From: Liolophura sinensis
Taxonomy: Eukaryota > Mollusca > Polyplacophora > Chitonida > Chitonidae
Assembly (NCBI RefSeq): GCF_032854445.1
Contig: NW_027018285.1
Coordinates: 1 to 46,281 of the forward strand
DNA length: 46,281 nt
Direction of reading: 5' to 3'
Shown here: piece by piece, positions 35,355 to 46,281 of the stretch
How the letters are laid out: each line of letters opens with the position of its first letter
How positions within the stretch are numbered: position 1 is the stretch's first letter
Translations under genes and position numbers: made by a program
Notes under the pieces: generated by a model
Database searches by the model: none
What the model was told of the DNA's origin: nothing
The model's input: only the letters and a program-made list of their open reading frames with translations

Positions 35355-38300
35355 TTGATTATAAGTTATGTGCCCTTCGGTAGCCCAGAAGACGTCAAAT
35401 CTTTGGGCCAAGCCCATTTAACTCATCCAGCAATTGTCTTACTTCTAAGTCGAAGACAAACTCAATGTCTTTATCTACATGTTGAAAAACCACACCATTT
35501 GTATATAAAAAACACAAGGTACTTGATACAGTCTGCTGTAAAAAGTACAATTAAACACTGACCCACATCAATAAGGTGCCAAAAGATGCGCAATTGGGCC
35601 AGGCATCTCCAGCTGTTGAAAAATTGCAAATTTCCTTGGTTTCCATGGAGTAAGAGCCGTTGCTGGGCACGTGATTTTCACATAAATGCTCATTCAATTG
35701 TCGCTACAGCCAAAAGTATTGGGCGGAGAGCAACGCGGTTTGCACCATTCGATTTCTCGTCACAAAATACGTCGGATTAGCCTCTTACCAGCAGCATTGG
35801 AACAGTTTTTCCACTTTTGGATTTTTGCCTGGGCTTTTTGCTAATTAAATTAGGCTACATTTACTATGTAATATCGCGACTGGTCATTACTATATTCAAC
35901 TTTTGATTATAAGTTATGTGCCCTTCGGTAGCCCAGAAGACGTCAAATCTTTGGGCCAAGCCCATTTAACTCATCCAGCAATTGTCTTACTTCTAAGTCG
36001 AAGACAAACTCAATGTCTTTATCTACATGTTGAAAAACCACACCATTTGTATATAAAAAACACAAGGTACTTGATACAGTCTGCTGTAAAAAGTACAATT
36101 AAACACTGACCCACATCAATAAGGTGCCAAAAGATGCGCAATTGGGCCAGGCATCTCCAGCTGTTGAAAAATTGCAAATGTCCTTGGTTTCCATGGAGTA
36201 AGAGCCGTTGTTAGGCACGTGATTTTCACATAAATGCTCATTCAATTGTCGCTACAGCCAAAAGTATTGGTCGGAGAGCAACGCGGTTTGCACCATTCGA
36301 TTTCTCGTCACAAAATACGTCGGATTAGCCTCTTACCAGCAGCATTGGAACAGTTTTTCCACTTTTGGATTTTTGCTTGGGATTTTTGCTAATTCAATTC
36401 GGCTACATTTACTATGTAATATCGCGACTGGTCATTACTATATTCAACTTTTGATTATAAGTTATGTGCCCTTCGGTAGCCCAGAAGACGTCAAATCTTT
36501 GGGCCAAGCCCATTTAACTCATCCAGCAATTGTCTTACTTCTAAGTCGAAGACAAACTCAATGTCTTTATCTACATGTTGAAAAACCACACCATTTGTAT
36601 ATAAAAAACACAAGGTACTTGATACAGTCTGCTGTAAAAAGTACAATTAAACACTGACCCACATCAATAAGGTGCCAAAAGATGCGCAATTGGGCCAGGC
36701 ATCTCCAGCTGTTGAAAAATTGCAAATGTCCTTGGTTTCCATGGAGTAAGAGCCGTTGTTAGGCACGTGATTTTCACATAAATGCTCATTCAATTGTAGC
36801 TACAGCCAAAAGTATTGGTCGGAGAGCAACGCGGTTTGCACCATTCGATTTCTCGTCACAAAATACGTCGGATTAGCCTCTTACCAGCAGCATTGGAACA
36901 GTTTTTCCACTTTTGGATTTTTGCTTGGGCTTTTTGCTAATTAAATTCGGCTACATTTACTATGTAATATCGCGACTGGTCATTACTATATTCAACTTTT
37001 GATTATAAGTTATGTGCCCTTCGGTAGCCCAGAAGACGTCAAATCTTTGGGCCAAGCCCATTTAACTCATCCAGCAATTGTCTTACTTCTAAGTCGAAGA
37101 CAAACTCAATGTCTTTATCTACATGTTGAAAAACCACACCATTTGTATATAAAAAACACAAGGTATTTGATACAGTCTGCTGTAAAAAGTACAATTAAAC
37201 ACTGACCCACATCAATAAGGTGCCAAAAGATGCGCAATTGGGCCAGGCATCTCCAGCTGTTGAAAAATTGCAAATTTCCTCGGTTTCCATGGAGTAAGAG
37301 CCGTTGTTAGGCACGTGATTTTCACATAAATGCTCATTCAATTGTCGCTACAGCCAAAAGTATTGGTCGGAGAGCAACGCGGTTTGCACCATTCGATTTC
37401 TCGTCACAAAATACGTCGGATTAGCCTCTTACCAGCAGCATTGGAACAGTTGTTCCACTTTTGGATTTTTGCCTGGGCTTTTTGCTAATTCAATTCGGCT
37501 ACATTTACTATGTAATATCGCGACTGGTCATTACTATATTCAACTTTTGATTATAAGTTATGTGCCCTTCGGTAGCCCAGAAGACGTCAAATCTTTGGGC
37601 CAAGCCCATTTAACTCATCCAGCAATTGTCTTACTTCTAAGTCGAAGACAAACTCAATGTCTTTATCTACATGTTGAAAAACCACACCATTTGTATATAA
37701 AAAACACAAGGTATTTGATACAGTCTGCTGTAAAAAGTACAATTAAACACTGACCCACATCAATAAGGTGCCAAAAGATGCGCAATTGGGCCAGGCATCT
37801 CCAGCTGTTGAAAAATTGCAAATTTCCTTGGTTTCCATGGAGTAAGAGCCGTTGCTGGGCACGTGATTTTCACATAAATGCTCATTCAATTGTCGCTACA
37901 GCCAAAAGTATTGGGCGGAGAGCAACGCGGTTTGCACCATTCGATTTCTCGTCACAAAATACGTCGGATTAGCCTCTTACCAGCAGCATTGGAACAGTTT
38001 TTCCACTTTTGGATTTTTGCCTGGGCTTTTTGCTAATTAAATTCGGCTACATTTACTATGTAATATCGCGACTGGTCATTACTATATTCAACTTTTGATT
38101 ATAAGTTATGTGCCCTTCGGTAGCCCAGAAGACGTCAAATCTTTGGGCCAAGCCCATTTAACTCATCCAGCAATTGTCTTACTTCTAAGTCGAAGACAAA
38201 CTCAATGTCTTTATCTACATGTTGAAAAACCACACCATTTGTATATAAAAAACACAAGGTACTTGATACAGTCTGCTGTAAAAAGTACAATTAAACACTG

Positions 38301-38642
38301 ACCCACATCAATAAGGTGCCAAAAGATGCGCAATTGGGCCAGGCATCTCCAGCTGTTGAAAAATTGCAAATGTCCTTGGTTTCCATGGAGTAAGAGCCGT
38401 TGTTAGGCACGTGATTTTCACATAAATGCTCATTCAATTGTCGCTACAGCCAAAAGTATTGGTCGGAGAGCAACGCGGTTTGCACCATTCGATTTCTCGT
38501 CACAAAATACGTCGGATTAGCCTCTTACCAGCAGCATTGGAACAGTTTTTCCACTTTTGGATTTTTGCTTGGGATTTTTGCTAATTCAATTCGGCTACAT
38601 TTACTATGTAATATCGCGACTGGTCATTACTATATTCAACTT
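35355..38642. repeat. Transitional monomers with aaatGtcc family
   Basis: Six units in which 'gcaaatGtcc' and 'ttgcTtgggAttttt' first appear (near 36175, 36385 and 36723). These markers then seed the trimer zone to the right. No other element is seen. Confidence 0.6.
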
Positions 38643-41600
38643 TTGATTATAAGTTATGTGCCCTTCGGTAGCCCAGAAGACGTCAAATCTTTGGGCCAAG
38701 CCCATTTAACTCATCCAGCAATTGTCTTACTTCTAAGTCGAAGACAAACTCAATGTCTTTATCTACATGTTGAAAAACCACACCATTTGTATATAAAAAA
38801 CAAAAGGTACTTGATACAGTCTGCTGTAAAAAGTACAATTAAACACTGACCCACATCAATAAGGTGCCAAAAGATGCGCAATTGGGCCAGGCATCTCCAG
38901 CTGTTGAAAAATTGCAAATGTCCTTGGTTTCCATGGAGTAAGAGCCGTTGTTAGGCACGTGATTTTCACATAAATGCTCATTCAATTGTCGCTACAGCCA
39001 AAAGTATTGGTCGGAGAGCAACGCGGTTTGCACCATTCGATTTCTTGTCACAAAGTACGTCGGATTAGCCTCTTACCAGCAGCATTGGAACAGTTTTTCC
39101 ACTTTTGGATTTTTGCCTGGTCTTTTTGCTAACTAAATTCGGCTACATTTACTATGTAATATCGCGACTGGTCATTACTATATTCAACTTTTGATTATAA
39201 GTTATGTGCCCTTCGGTAGCCCAGAAGACGTCAAATCTTTGGGCCAAGCCCATTTAACTCATCCAGCAATTGTCTTACTTCTAAGTCGAAGACAAACTCA
39301 ATGTCTTTATCTACATGTTGAAAAACCACACCATTTGTATATAAAAAACACAAGGTACTTGATACAGTCTGCTGTAAAAAGTACAATTAAACACTGACCC
39401 ACATCAATAAGGTGCCAAAAGATGCGCAATTGGGCCAGGCATCTCCAGCTGTTGAAAAATTGCAAATTTCCTTGGTTTCCATGGAGTAAGAGCCGTTGTT
39501 AGGCACGTGATTTTCACATAAATGCTCATTCAATTGTAGCTACAGCCAAAAGTATTGGTCGGAGAGCAACGCGGTTTGCACCATTCGATTTCTCGTCACA
39601 AAATACGTCGGATTAGCCTCTTACCAGCAGCATTGGAACAGTTTTTCCACTTTTGGATTTTTGCTTGGGCTTTTTGCTAATTAAATTCGACTACATTTAC
39701 TATGTAATATCGCGACTGGTCATTACTATATTCAACTTTTGATTATAAGTTATGTGCCCTTCGGTAGCCCAGAAGACGTCAAATCTTTGGGCCAAGCCCA
39801 TTTAACTCATCCAGCAATTGTCTTACTTCTAAGTCGAAGACAAACTCAATGTCTTTATCTACATGTTGAAAAACCACACCATTTGTATATAAAAAACACA
39901 AGGTACTTGATACAGTCTGCTGTAAAAAGTACAATTAAACACTGACCCACATCAATAAGGTGCCAAAAGATGCGCAATTGGGCCAGGCATCTCCAGCTGT
40001 TGAAAAATTGCAAATTTCCTTGGTTTCCATGGAGTAAGAGCCGTTGTTAGGCACGTGATTTTCACATAAATGCTCATTCAATTGTCGCTACAGCCAAAAG
40101 TATTGGTCGGAGAGCAACGCGGTTTGCACCATTCGATTTCTCGTCACAAAATACGTCGGATTAGCCTCTTACCAGCAGCATTGGAACAGTTTTTCCACTT
40201 TTGGATTTTTGCTTGGGATTTTTGCTAATTCAATTCGGCTACATTTACTATGTAATATCGCGACTGGTCATTACTATATTCAACTTTTGATTATAAGTTA
40301 TGTGCCCTTCGGTAGCCCAGAAGACGTCAAATCTTTGGGCCAAGCCCATTTAACTCATCCAGCAATTGTCTTACTTCTAAGTCGAAGACAAACTCAATGT
40401 CTTTATCTACATGTTGAAAAACCACACCATTTGTATATAAAAAACACAAGGTACTTGATACAGTCTGCTGTAAAAAGTACAATTAAACACTGACCCACAT
40501 CAATAAGGTGCCAAAAGATGCGCAATTGGGCCAGGCATCTCCAGCTGTTGAAAAATTGCAAATGTCCTTGGTTTCCATGGAGTAAGAGCCGTTGTTAGGC
40601 ACGTGATTTTCACATAAATGCTCATTCAATTGTCGCTACAGCCAAAAGTATTGGTCGGAGAGCAACGCGGTTTGCACCATTCGATTTCTTGTCACAAAGT
40701 ACGTCGGATTAGCCTCTTACCAGCAGCATTGGAACAGTTTTTCCACTTTTGGATTTTTGCCTGGTCTTTTTGCTAACTAAATTCGGCTACATTTACTATG
40801 TAATATCGCGACTGGTCATTACTATATTCAACTTTTGATTATAAGTTATGTGCCCTTCGGTAGCCCAGAAGACGTCAAATCTTTGGGCCAAGCCCATTTA
40901 ACTCATCCAGCAATTGTCTTACTTCTAAGTCGAAGACAAACTCAATGTCTTTATCTACATGTTGAAAAACCACACCATTTGTATATAAAAAACACAAGGT
41001 ACTTGATACAGTCTGCTGTAAAAAGTACAATTAAACACTGACCCACATCAATAAGGTGCCAAAAGATGCGCAATTGGGCCAGGCATCTCCAGCTGTTGAA
41101 AAATTGCAAATTTCCTTGGTTTCCATGGAGTAAGAGCCGTTGTTAGGCACGTGATTTTCACATAAATGCTCATTCAATTGTAGCTACAGCCAAAAGTATT
41201 GGTCGGAGAGCAACGCGGTTTGCACCATTCGATTTCTCGTCACAAAATACGTCGGATTAGCCTCTTACCAGCAGCATTGGAACAGTTTTACCACTTTTGG
41301 ATTTTTGCTTGGGCTTTTTGCTAATTAAATTCGGCTACATTTACTATGTAATATCGCGACTGGTCATTACTATATTCAACTTTTGATTATAAGTTATGTG
41401 CCCTTCGGTAGCCCAGAAGACGTCAAATCTTTGGGCCAAGCCCATTTAACTCATCCAGCAATTGTCTTACTTCTAAGTCGAAGACAAACTCAATGTCTTT
41501 ATCTACATGTTGAAAAACCACACCATTTGTATATAAAAAACACAAGGTACTTGATACAGTCTGCTGTAAAAAGTACAATTAAACACTGACCCACATCAAT

Positions 41601-41930
41601 AAGGTGCCAAAAGATGCGCAATTGGGCCAGGCATCTCCAGCTGTTGAAAAATTGCAAATTTCCTTGGTTTCCATGGAGTAAGAGCCGTTGTTAGGCACGT
41701 GATTTTCACATAAATGCTCATTCAATTGTAGCTACAGCCATAAGTGTTGGTCGGAGAGCAACGCGGTTTGCACCATTCGATTTCTCGTCACAAAATACGT
41801 CGGATTAGCCTCTTACCAGCAGCATTGGAACAGTTTTACCACTTTTGGATTTTTGCTTGGGCTTTTTGCTAATTAAATTCGGCTACATTTACTATGTAAT
41901 ATCGCGACTGGTCATTACTATATTCAACTT
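38643..41930. repeat. Duplicated trimer (zone E, 1644 bp)
   Basis: Markers 'cacaaaGtacg' (39055, 40699), 'gctaaCtaaatt' (near 39130, 40774), 'gcaaatGtcc' (38918, 40562) and 'gggAttttt' (38572, 40216) all recur at 1644 bp, exactly three monomers. The first two occur nowhere else. This is a recent block duplication of three units. Confidence 0.85.
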
Positions 41931-44900
41931 TTGATTATAAGTTATGTGCCCTTCGGTAGCCCAGAAGACGTCAAATCTTTGGGCCAAGCCCATTTAACTC
42001 ATCCAGCAATTGTCTTACTTCTAAGTCGAAGACAAACTCAATGTCTTTATCTACATGTTGAAAAACCACACCATTTGTATATAAAAAACACAAGGTACTT
42101 GATACAGTCTGCTGTAAAAAGTACAATTAAACACTGACCCACATCAATAAGGTGCCAAAAGATGCGCAATTGGGCCAGGCATCTCCAGCTGTTGAAAAAT
42201 TGCAAATTTCCTTGGTTTCCATGGAGTAAGAGCCGTTGTTAGGCACGTGATTTTCACATAAATGCTCATTCAATTGTCGCTACAGCCAAAAGTATTGGTC
42301 GGAGAGCAACGCGGTTTGCACCATTCGATTTCTCGTCACAAAATACGTCGGATTAGCCTCTTACCAGCAGCATTGGAACAGTTTTTCCACTTTTGGATTT
42401 TTGCTTGGGCTTTTTGCTAATTCAATTCGGCTACATTTACTATGTAATATCGCGACTGGTCATTACTATACTCAACTTTTGATTATAAGTTATGTGCCCT
42501 TCGGTAGCCCAGAAGACGTCAAATCTTTGGGCCAAGCCCATTTAACTCATCCAGCAATTGTCTTACTTCTAAGTCGAAGACAAACTCAATGTCTTTATCT
42601 ACATGTTGAAAAACCACACCATTTGTATATAAAAAACACAAGGTACTTGATACAGTCTGCTGTAAAAAGTACAATTAAACACTGACCCACATCAATAAGG
42701 TGCCAAAAGATGCGCAATTGGGCCAGGCATCTCCAGCTGTTGAAAAATTGCAAATTTCCTTGGTTTCCATGGAGTAAGAGCCGTTGCTGAGCACGTGATT
42801 TTCACATAAATGCTCATTCAATTGTCGCTACAGCCAAAAGTATTGGTCGGAGAGCAACGCGGTTTGCACCATTCGATTTCTTGTCACAAAATACGTCGGA
42901 TTAGCCTCTTACCAGCAGCATTGGAACAGTTTTTCCACTTTTGGATTTTTGCCTGGTCTTTTTGCTAATTAAATTCGGCTACATTTACTATGTAATATCG
43001 CGACTGGTCATTACTATATTCAACTTTTGATTATAAGTTATGTGCCCTTCGGTAGCCCAGAAGACGTCAAATCTTTGGGCCAAGCCCATTTAACTCATCC
43101 AGCAATTGTCTTACTTCTAAGTCGAAGGCAAACTCAATGTCTTTATCTACATGTTGAAAAACCACACCATTTGTATATAAAAAACACAAGGTACTTGATA
43201 CAGTCTGCTGTAAAAAGTACAATTAAACACTGACCCACATCAATAAGGTGCCAAAAGATGCGCAGTTGGGCCAGGCATCTCCAGCTGTTGAAAAATTGCA
43301 AATTTCCTTGGTTTCCATGGAGTAAGAGCCGTTGTTAGGCACGTGATTTTCACATAAATGCTCATTCAATTGTAGCTACAGCCATAAGTGTTGGTCGGAG
43401 AGCAACGCGGTTTGCACCATTCGATTTCTCGTCACAAAATACGTCGGATTAGCCTCTTACCAGCAGCATTGGAACAGTTTTACCACTTTTGGATTTTTGC
43501 TTGGGCTTTTTGCTAATTAAATTCGGCTACATTTACTATGTAATATCGCGACTGGTCATTACTATATTCAACTTTTGATTATAAGTTATGTGCCCTTCGG
43601 TAGCCCAGAAGACGTCAAATCTTTGGGCCAAGCCCATTTAACTCATCCAGCAATTGTCTTACTTCTAAGTCGAAGACAAACTCAATGTCTTTATCTACAT
43701 GTTGAAAAACCACACCATTTGTATATAAAAAACACAAGGTACTTGATACAGTCTGCTGTAAAAAGTACAATTAAACACTGACCCACATCAATAAGGTGCC
43801 AAAAGATGCGCAATTGGGCCAGGCATCTCCAGCTGTTGAAAAATTGCAAATTTCCTTGGTTTCCATGGAGTAAGAGCCGTTGCTGGGCACGTGATTTTCA
43901 CATAAATGCTCATTCAATTGTCGCTACAGCCAAAAGTATTGGTCGGAGAGCAACGCGGTTTGCACCATTCGATTTCTCGTCACAAAATACGTCGGATTAG
44001 CCTCTTACCAGCAGCATTGGAACAGTTTTTCCACTTTTGGATTTTTGCCTGGGCTTTTTGCTAATTAAATTCGGCTACATTTACTATGTAATATCGCGAC
44101 TGGTCATTACTATATTCAACTTTTGATTATAAGTTATGTGCCCTTCGGTAGCCCAGAAGACGTCAAATCTTTGGGCCAAGCCCATTTAACTCATCCAGCA
44201 ATTGTCTTACTTCTAAGTCGAAGACAAACTCAATGTCTTTATCTACATGTTGAAAAACCACACCATTTGTATATAAAAAACACAAGGTACTTGATACAGT
44301 CTGCTGTAAAAAGTACAATTAAACACTGACCCACATCAATAAGGTGCCAAAAGATGCGCAGTTGGGCCAGGCATCTCCAGCTGTTGAAAAATTGCAAATT
44401 TCCTTGGTTTCCATGGAGTAAGAGCCGTTGTTAGGCACGTGATTTTCACATAAATGCTCATTCAATTGTAGCTACAGCCATAAGTGTTGGTCGGAGAGCA
44501 ACGCGGTTTGCACCATTCGATTTCTCGTCACAAAATACGTCGGATTAGCCTCTTACCAGCAGCATTGGAACAGTTTTTCCACTTTTGGATTTTTGCCTGG
44601 GCTTTTTGCTAATTAAATTCGGCTACATTTACTATGTAATATCGCGACTGGTCATTACTATATTCAACTTTTGATTATAAGTTATGTGCCCTTCGGTAGC
44701 CCAGAAGACGTCAAATCTTTGGGCCAAGCCCATTTAACTCATCCAGCAATTGTCTTACTTCTAAGTCGAAGACAAACTCAATGTCTTTATCTACATGTTG
44801 AAAAACCACACCATTTGTATATAAAAAAACACAAGGTACTTGATACAGTCTGCTGTAAAAAGTACAATTAAACACTGACCCACATCAATAAGGTGCCAAA

Positions 44901-45767
44901 AGATGCGCAGTTGGGCCAGGCATCTCCAGCTGTTGAAAAATTGCAAATTTCCTTGGTTTCCATGGAGTAAGAGCCGTTGTTAGGCACGTGATTTTCACAT
45001 AAATGCTCATTCAATTGTAGCTACAGCCATAAGTGTTGGTCGGAGAGCAACGCGGTTTGCACCATTCGATTTCTCGTCACAAAATACGTCGGATTAGCCT
45101 CTTACCAGCAGCATTGGAACAGTTTTACCACTTTTGGATTTTTGCTTGGGCTTTTTGCTAATTAAATTCGGCTACATTTACTATGTAATATCGCGACTGG
45201 TCATTACTATATTCAACTTTTGATTATAAGTTATGTGCCCTTCGGTAGCCCAGAAGACGTCAAATCTTTGGGCCAAGCCCATTTAACTCATCCAGCAATT
45301 GTCTTACTTCTAAGTCGAAGACAAACTCAATGTCTTTATCTACATGTTGAAAAACCACACCATTTGTATATAAAAAACACAAGGTACTTGATACAGTCTG
45401 CTGTAAAAAGTACAATTAAACACTGACCCACATCAATAAGGTGCCAAAAGATGCGCAATTGGGCCAGGCATCTCCAGCTGTTGAAAAATTGCAAATTTCC
45501 TTGGTTTCCATGGAGTAAGAGCCGTTGCTGGGCACGTGATTTTCACATAAATGCTCATTCAATTGTCGCTACAGCCAAAAGTATTGGTCGGAGAGCAACG
45601 CGGTTTGCACCATTCGATTTCTCGTCACAAAATACGTCGGATTAGCCTCTTACCAGCAGCATTGGAACAGTTTTTCCACTTTTGGATTTTTGCCTGGGCT
45701 TTTTGCTAATTAAATTCGGCTACATTTACTATGTAATATCGCGACTGGTCATTACTATATTCAACTT
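41931..45767. repeat. Right-end units resembling the 32.6 kb module
   Basis: The unit entering 43027 has 'tttcTtgtcac', 'cctggTcttttt' and a following 'gcGgttggg', as at 32615. The 'gcGgttggg' variant also occurs near 44360 and 44909. The order of TTAG, CTGG and 'gatttTTacat' types from 44671 to the window end repeats that of 28781-30422 and 32615-34258. Confidence 0.6.
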
Positions 45768-46281
45768 TTGATTATAAGTTATGTGCCCTTCGGTAGCCCA
45801 GAAGACGTCAAATCTTTGGGCCAAGCCCATTTAACTCATCCAGCAATTGTCTTACTTCTAAGTCGAAGACAAACTCAATGTCTTTATCTACATGTTGAAA
45901 AACCACACCATTTGTATATAAAAAACACAAGGTACTTGATACAGTCTGCTGTAAAAAGTACAATTAAACACTGACCCACATCAATAAGGTGCCAAAAGAT
46001 GCGCAATTGGGCCAGGCATCTCCAGCTGTTGAAAAATTGCAAATTTCCTTGGTTTCCATGGAGTAAGAGCCGTTGTTAGGCACGTGATTTTTACATAAAT
46101 GCTCATTCAATTGTAGCTACAGCCATAAGTGTTGGTCGGAGAGCAACGCGGTTTGCACCATTCGATTTCTCGTCACAAAATACGTCGGATTAGCCTCTTA
46201 CCAGCAGCATTGGAACAGTTTTACCACTTTTGGATTTTTGCTTGGGCTTTTTGCTAATTAAATTCGGCTACATTTACTATG
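45768..46281 (+). repeat. Truncated monomer at right edge
   Basis: The last unit is cut by the window end after 514 of about 548 bases, at 'catttactatg'. The array therefore continues beyond the window. This copy carries 'gatttTTacat', 'tgtAgctacagccaTaagtGttgg', 'gttttAcc' and 'ttgcTtggg', matching the copies near 30.2 and 34.0 kb. Confidence 0.95.

Larger units (their letters stand above)
1..46281. repeat. Tandem satellite array, 548-bp monomer, about 84.4 copies
   Basis: The same 548-bp unit repeats head to tail from the first base to the last, always in one orientation. Taking the TTG of 'aacttTTGattata' as phase point, there are 84 points, beginning 279, 827, 1375, 1923 and ending 45220, 45768. 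Of the 83 steps, 72 are exactly 548. Eight are 549 (after 2471, 6856, 11789, 13434, 21106, 22203, 23300 and 44671) and three are 547 (after 15627, 29329 and 29876). Copies differ from each other by a few percent at most, judged by eye. No unique sequence, transposon insertion or inversion interrupts the array, so its full length and flanks lie outside the window. A unit length and copy number like this are characteristic of eukaryotic satellite DNA. I do not recognise the family. Confidence 0.97.

Noticed and set aside
1-46281. Tandem 5S rRNA, U-snRNA, histone or spliced-leader gene cluster
   Set aside because: I looked for 5S internal control sequence, U1/U2/U4/U6 signature stretches, Sm site with leader plus GT, and histone stem-loop. 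None fits; 'gATTTTTGc' only loosely resembles an Sm site.
1-46281. CRISPR array
   Set aside because: The whole 548-bp unit repeats; there are no short repeats separated by unique spacers.
1-46281. Array is purely a sequencing concatemer of one circle
   Set aside because: Zone-specific markers, nested dimers and trimers, and mosaics are inconsistent with repeated reading of one molecule. Collapse or duplication errors at single blocks remain possible.

Overview
The whole 46.3 kb window is a single uninterrupted tandem array of one 548-bp satellite monomer. There are 84 phase points, the first at 279 and the last at 45768, and a partial monomer at each edge. No unique flanking DNA, no recognisable protein-coding gene, no rRNA or tRNA and no mobile element is visible. 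A long, homogeneous array of a unit this size is typical of eukaryotic heterochromatin (pericentromeric, subtelomeric or sex-chromosomal satellite). G+C is about 40% by hand count of one monomer. CpG is only mildly depleted (about 16-18 per monomer against about 22 expected), so the host probably does not methylate CpG heavily; an invertebrate would fit. The taxon cannot be fixed from this sequence.

Monomer anatomy, using the copy at 279-826 as reference. A core of about 303 bp (231-533) is almost invariant between copies. It holds a run of short imperfect hairpins (307-332, 358-383, 386-409, 443-472), a strong TATA-like element (426-434), and AatII and NruI palindromes. The other 245 bp (534-778) carry most recurrent polymorphisms, but also an invariant CACGTG. 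Open frames recur with the monomer: a frame of up to 144 codons without any methionine, and a 64-codon ATG frame open in only about 18 copies. Neither shows convincing coding constraint.

Array architecture. Diagnostic variants show local homogenisation and nested higher-order repeats. From the left: alternating A/B dimers (about 3.0-6.3 and 9.6-13.4 kb) within a roughly 12-unit (6.58 kb) segmental duplication; an aberrant, indel-rich monomer at 15.6-16.2 kb; loosely ordered units at 16.2-21.1 kb; a duplicated dimer at 21.1-23.3 kb; dimers at 24.4-28.2 kb; 5-unit blocks repeated at 7-unit spacing at 28.8-35.4 kb; a duplicated trimer at 38.6-41.9 kb; and a return of the 28.8/32.6 kb three-unit module at the right end.

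The most interesting signals are (i) the sharp contrast between conserved core and variable zone; (ii) a hairpin-templated mutation cluster at 25.03 and 26.13 kb, with a possible one-step intermediate at 27.77 kb; and (iii) the very strict unit length, with 72 of 83 steps exactly 548 bp, close to three nucleosome repeats. All calls were made by eye. Function of the satellite is inferred at most, not shown.
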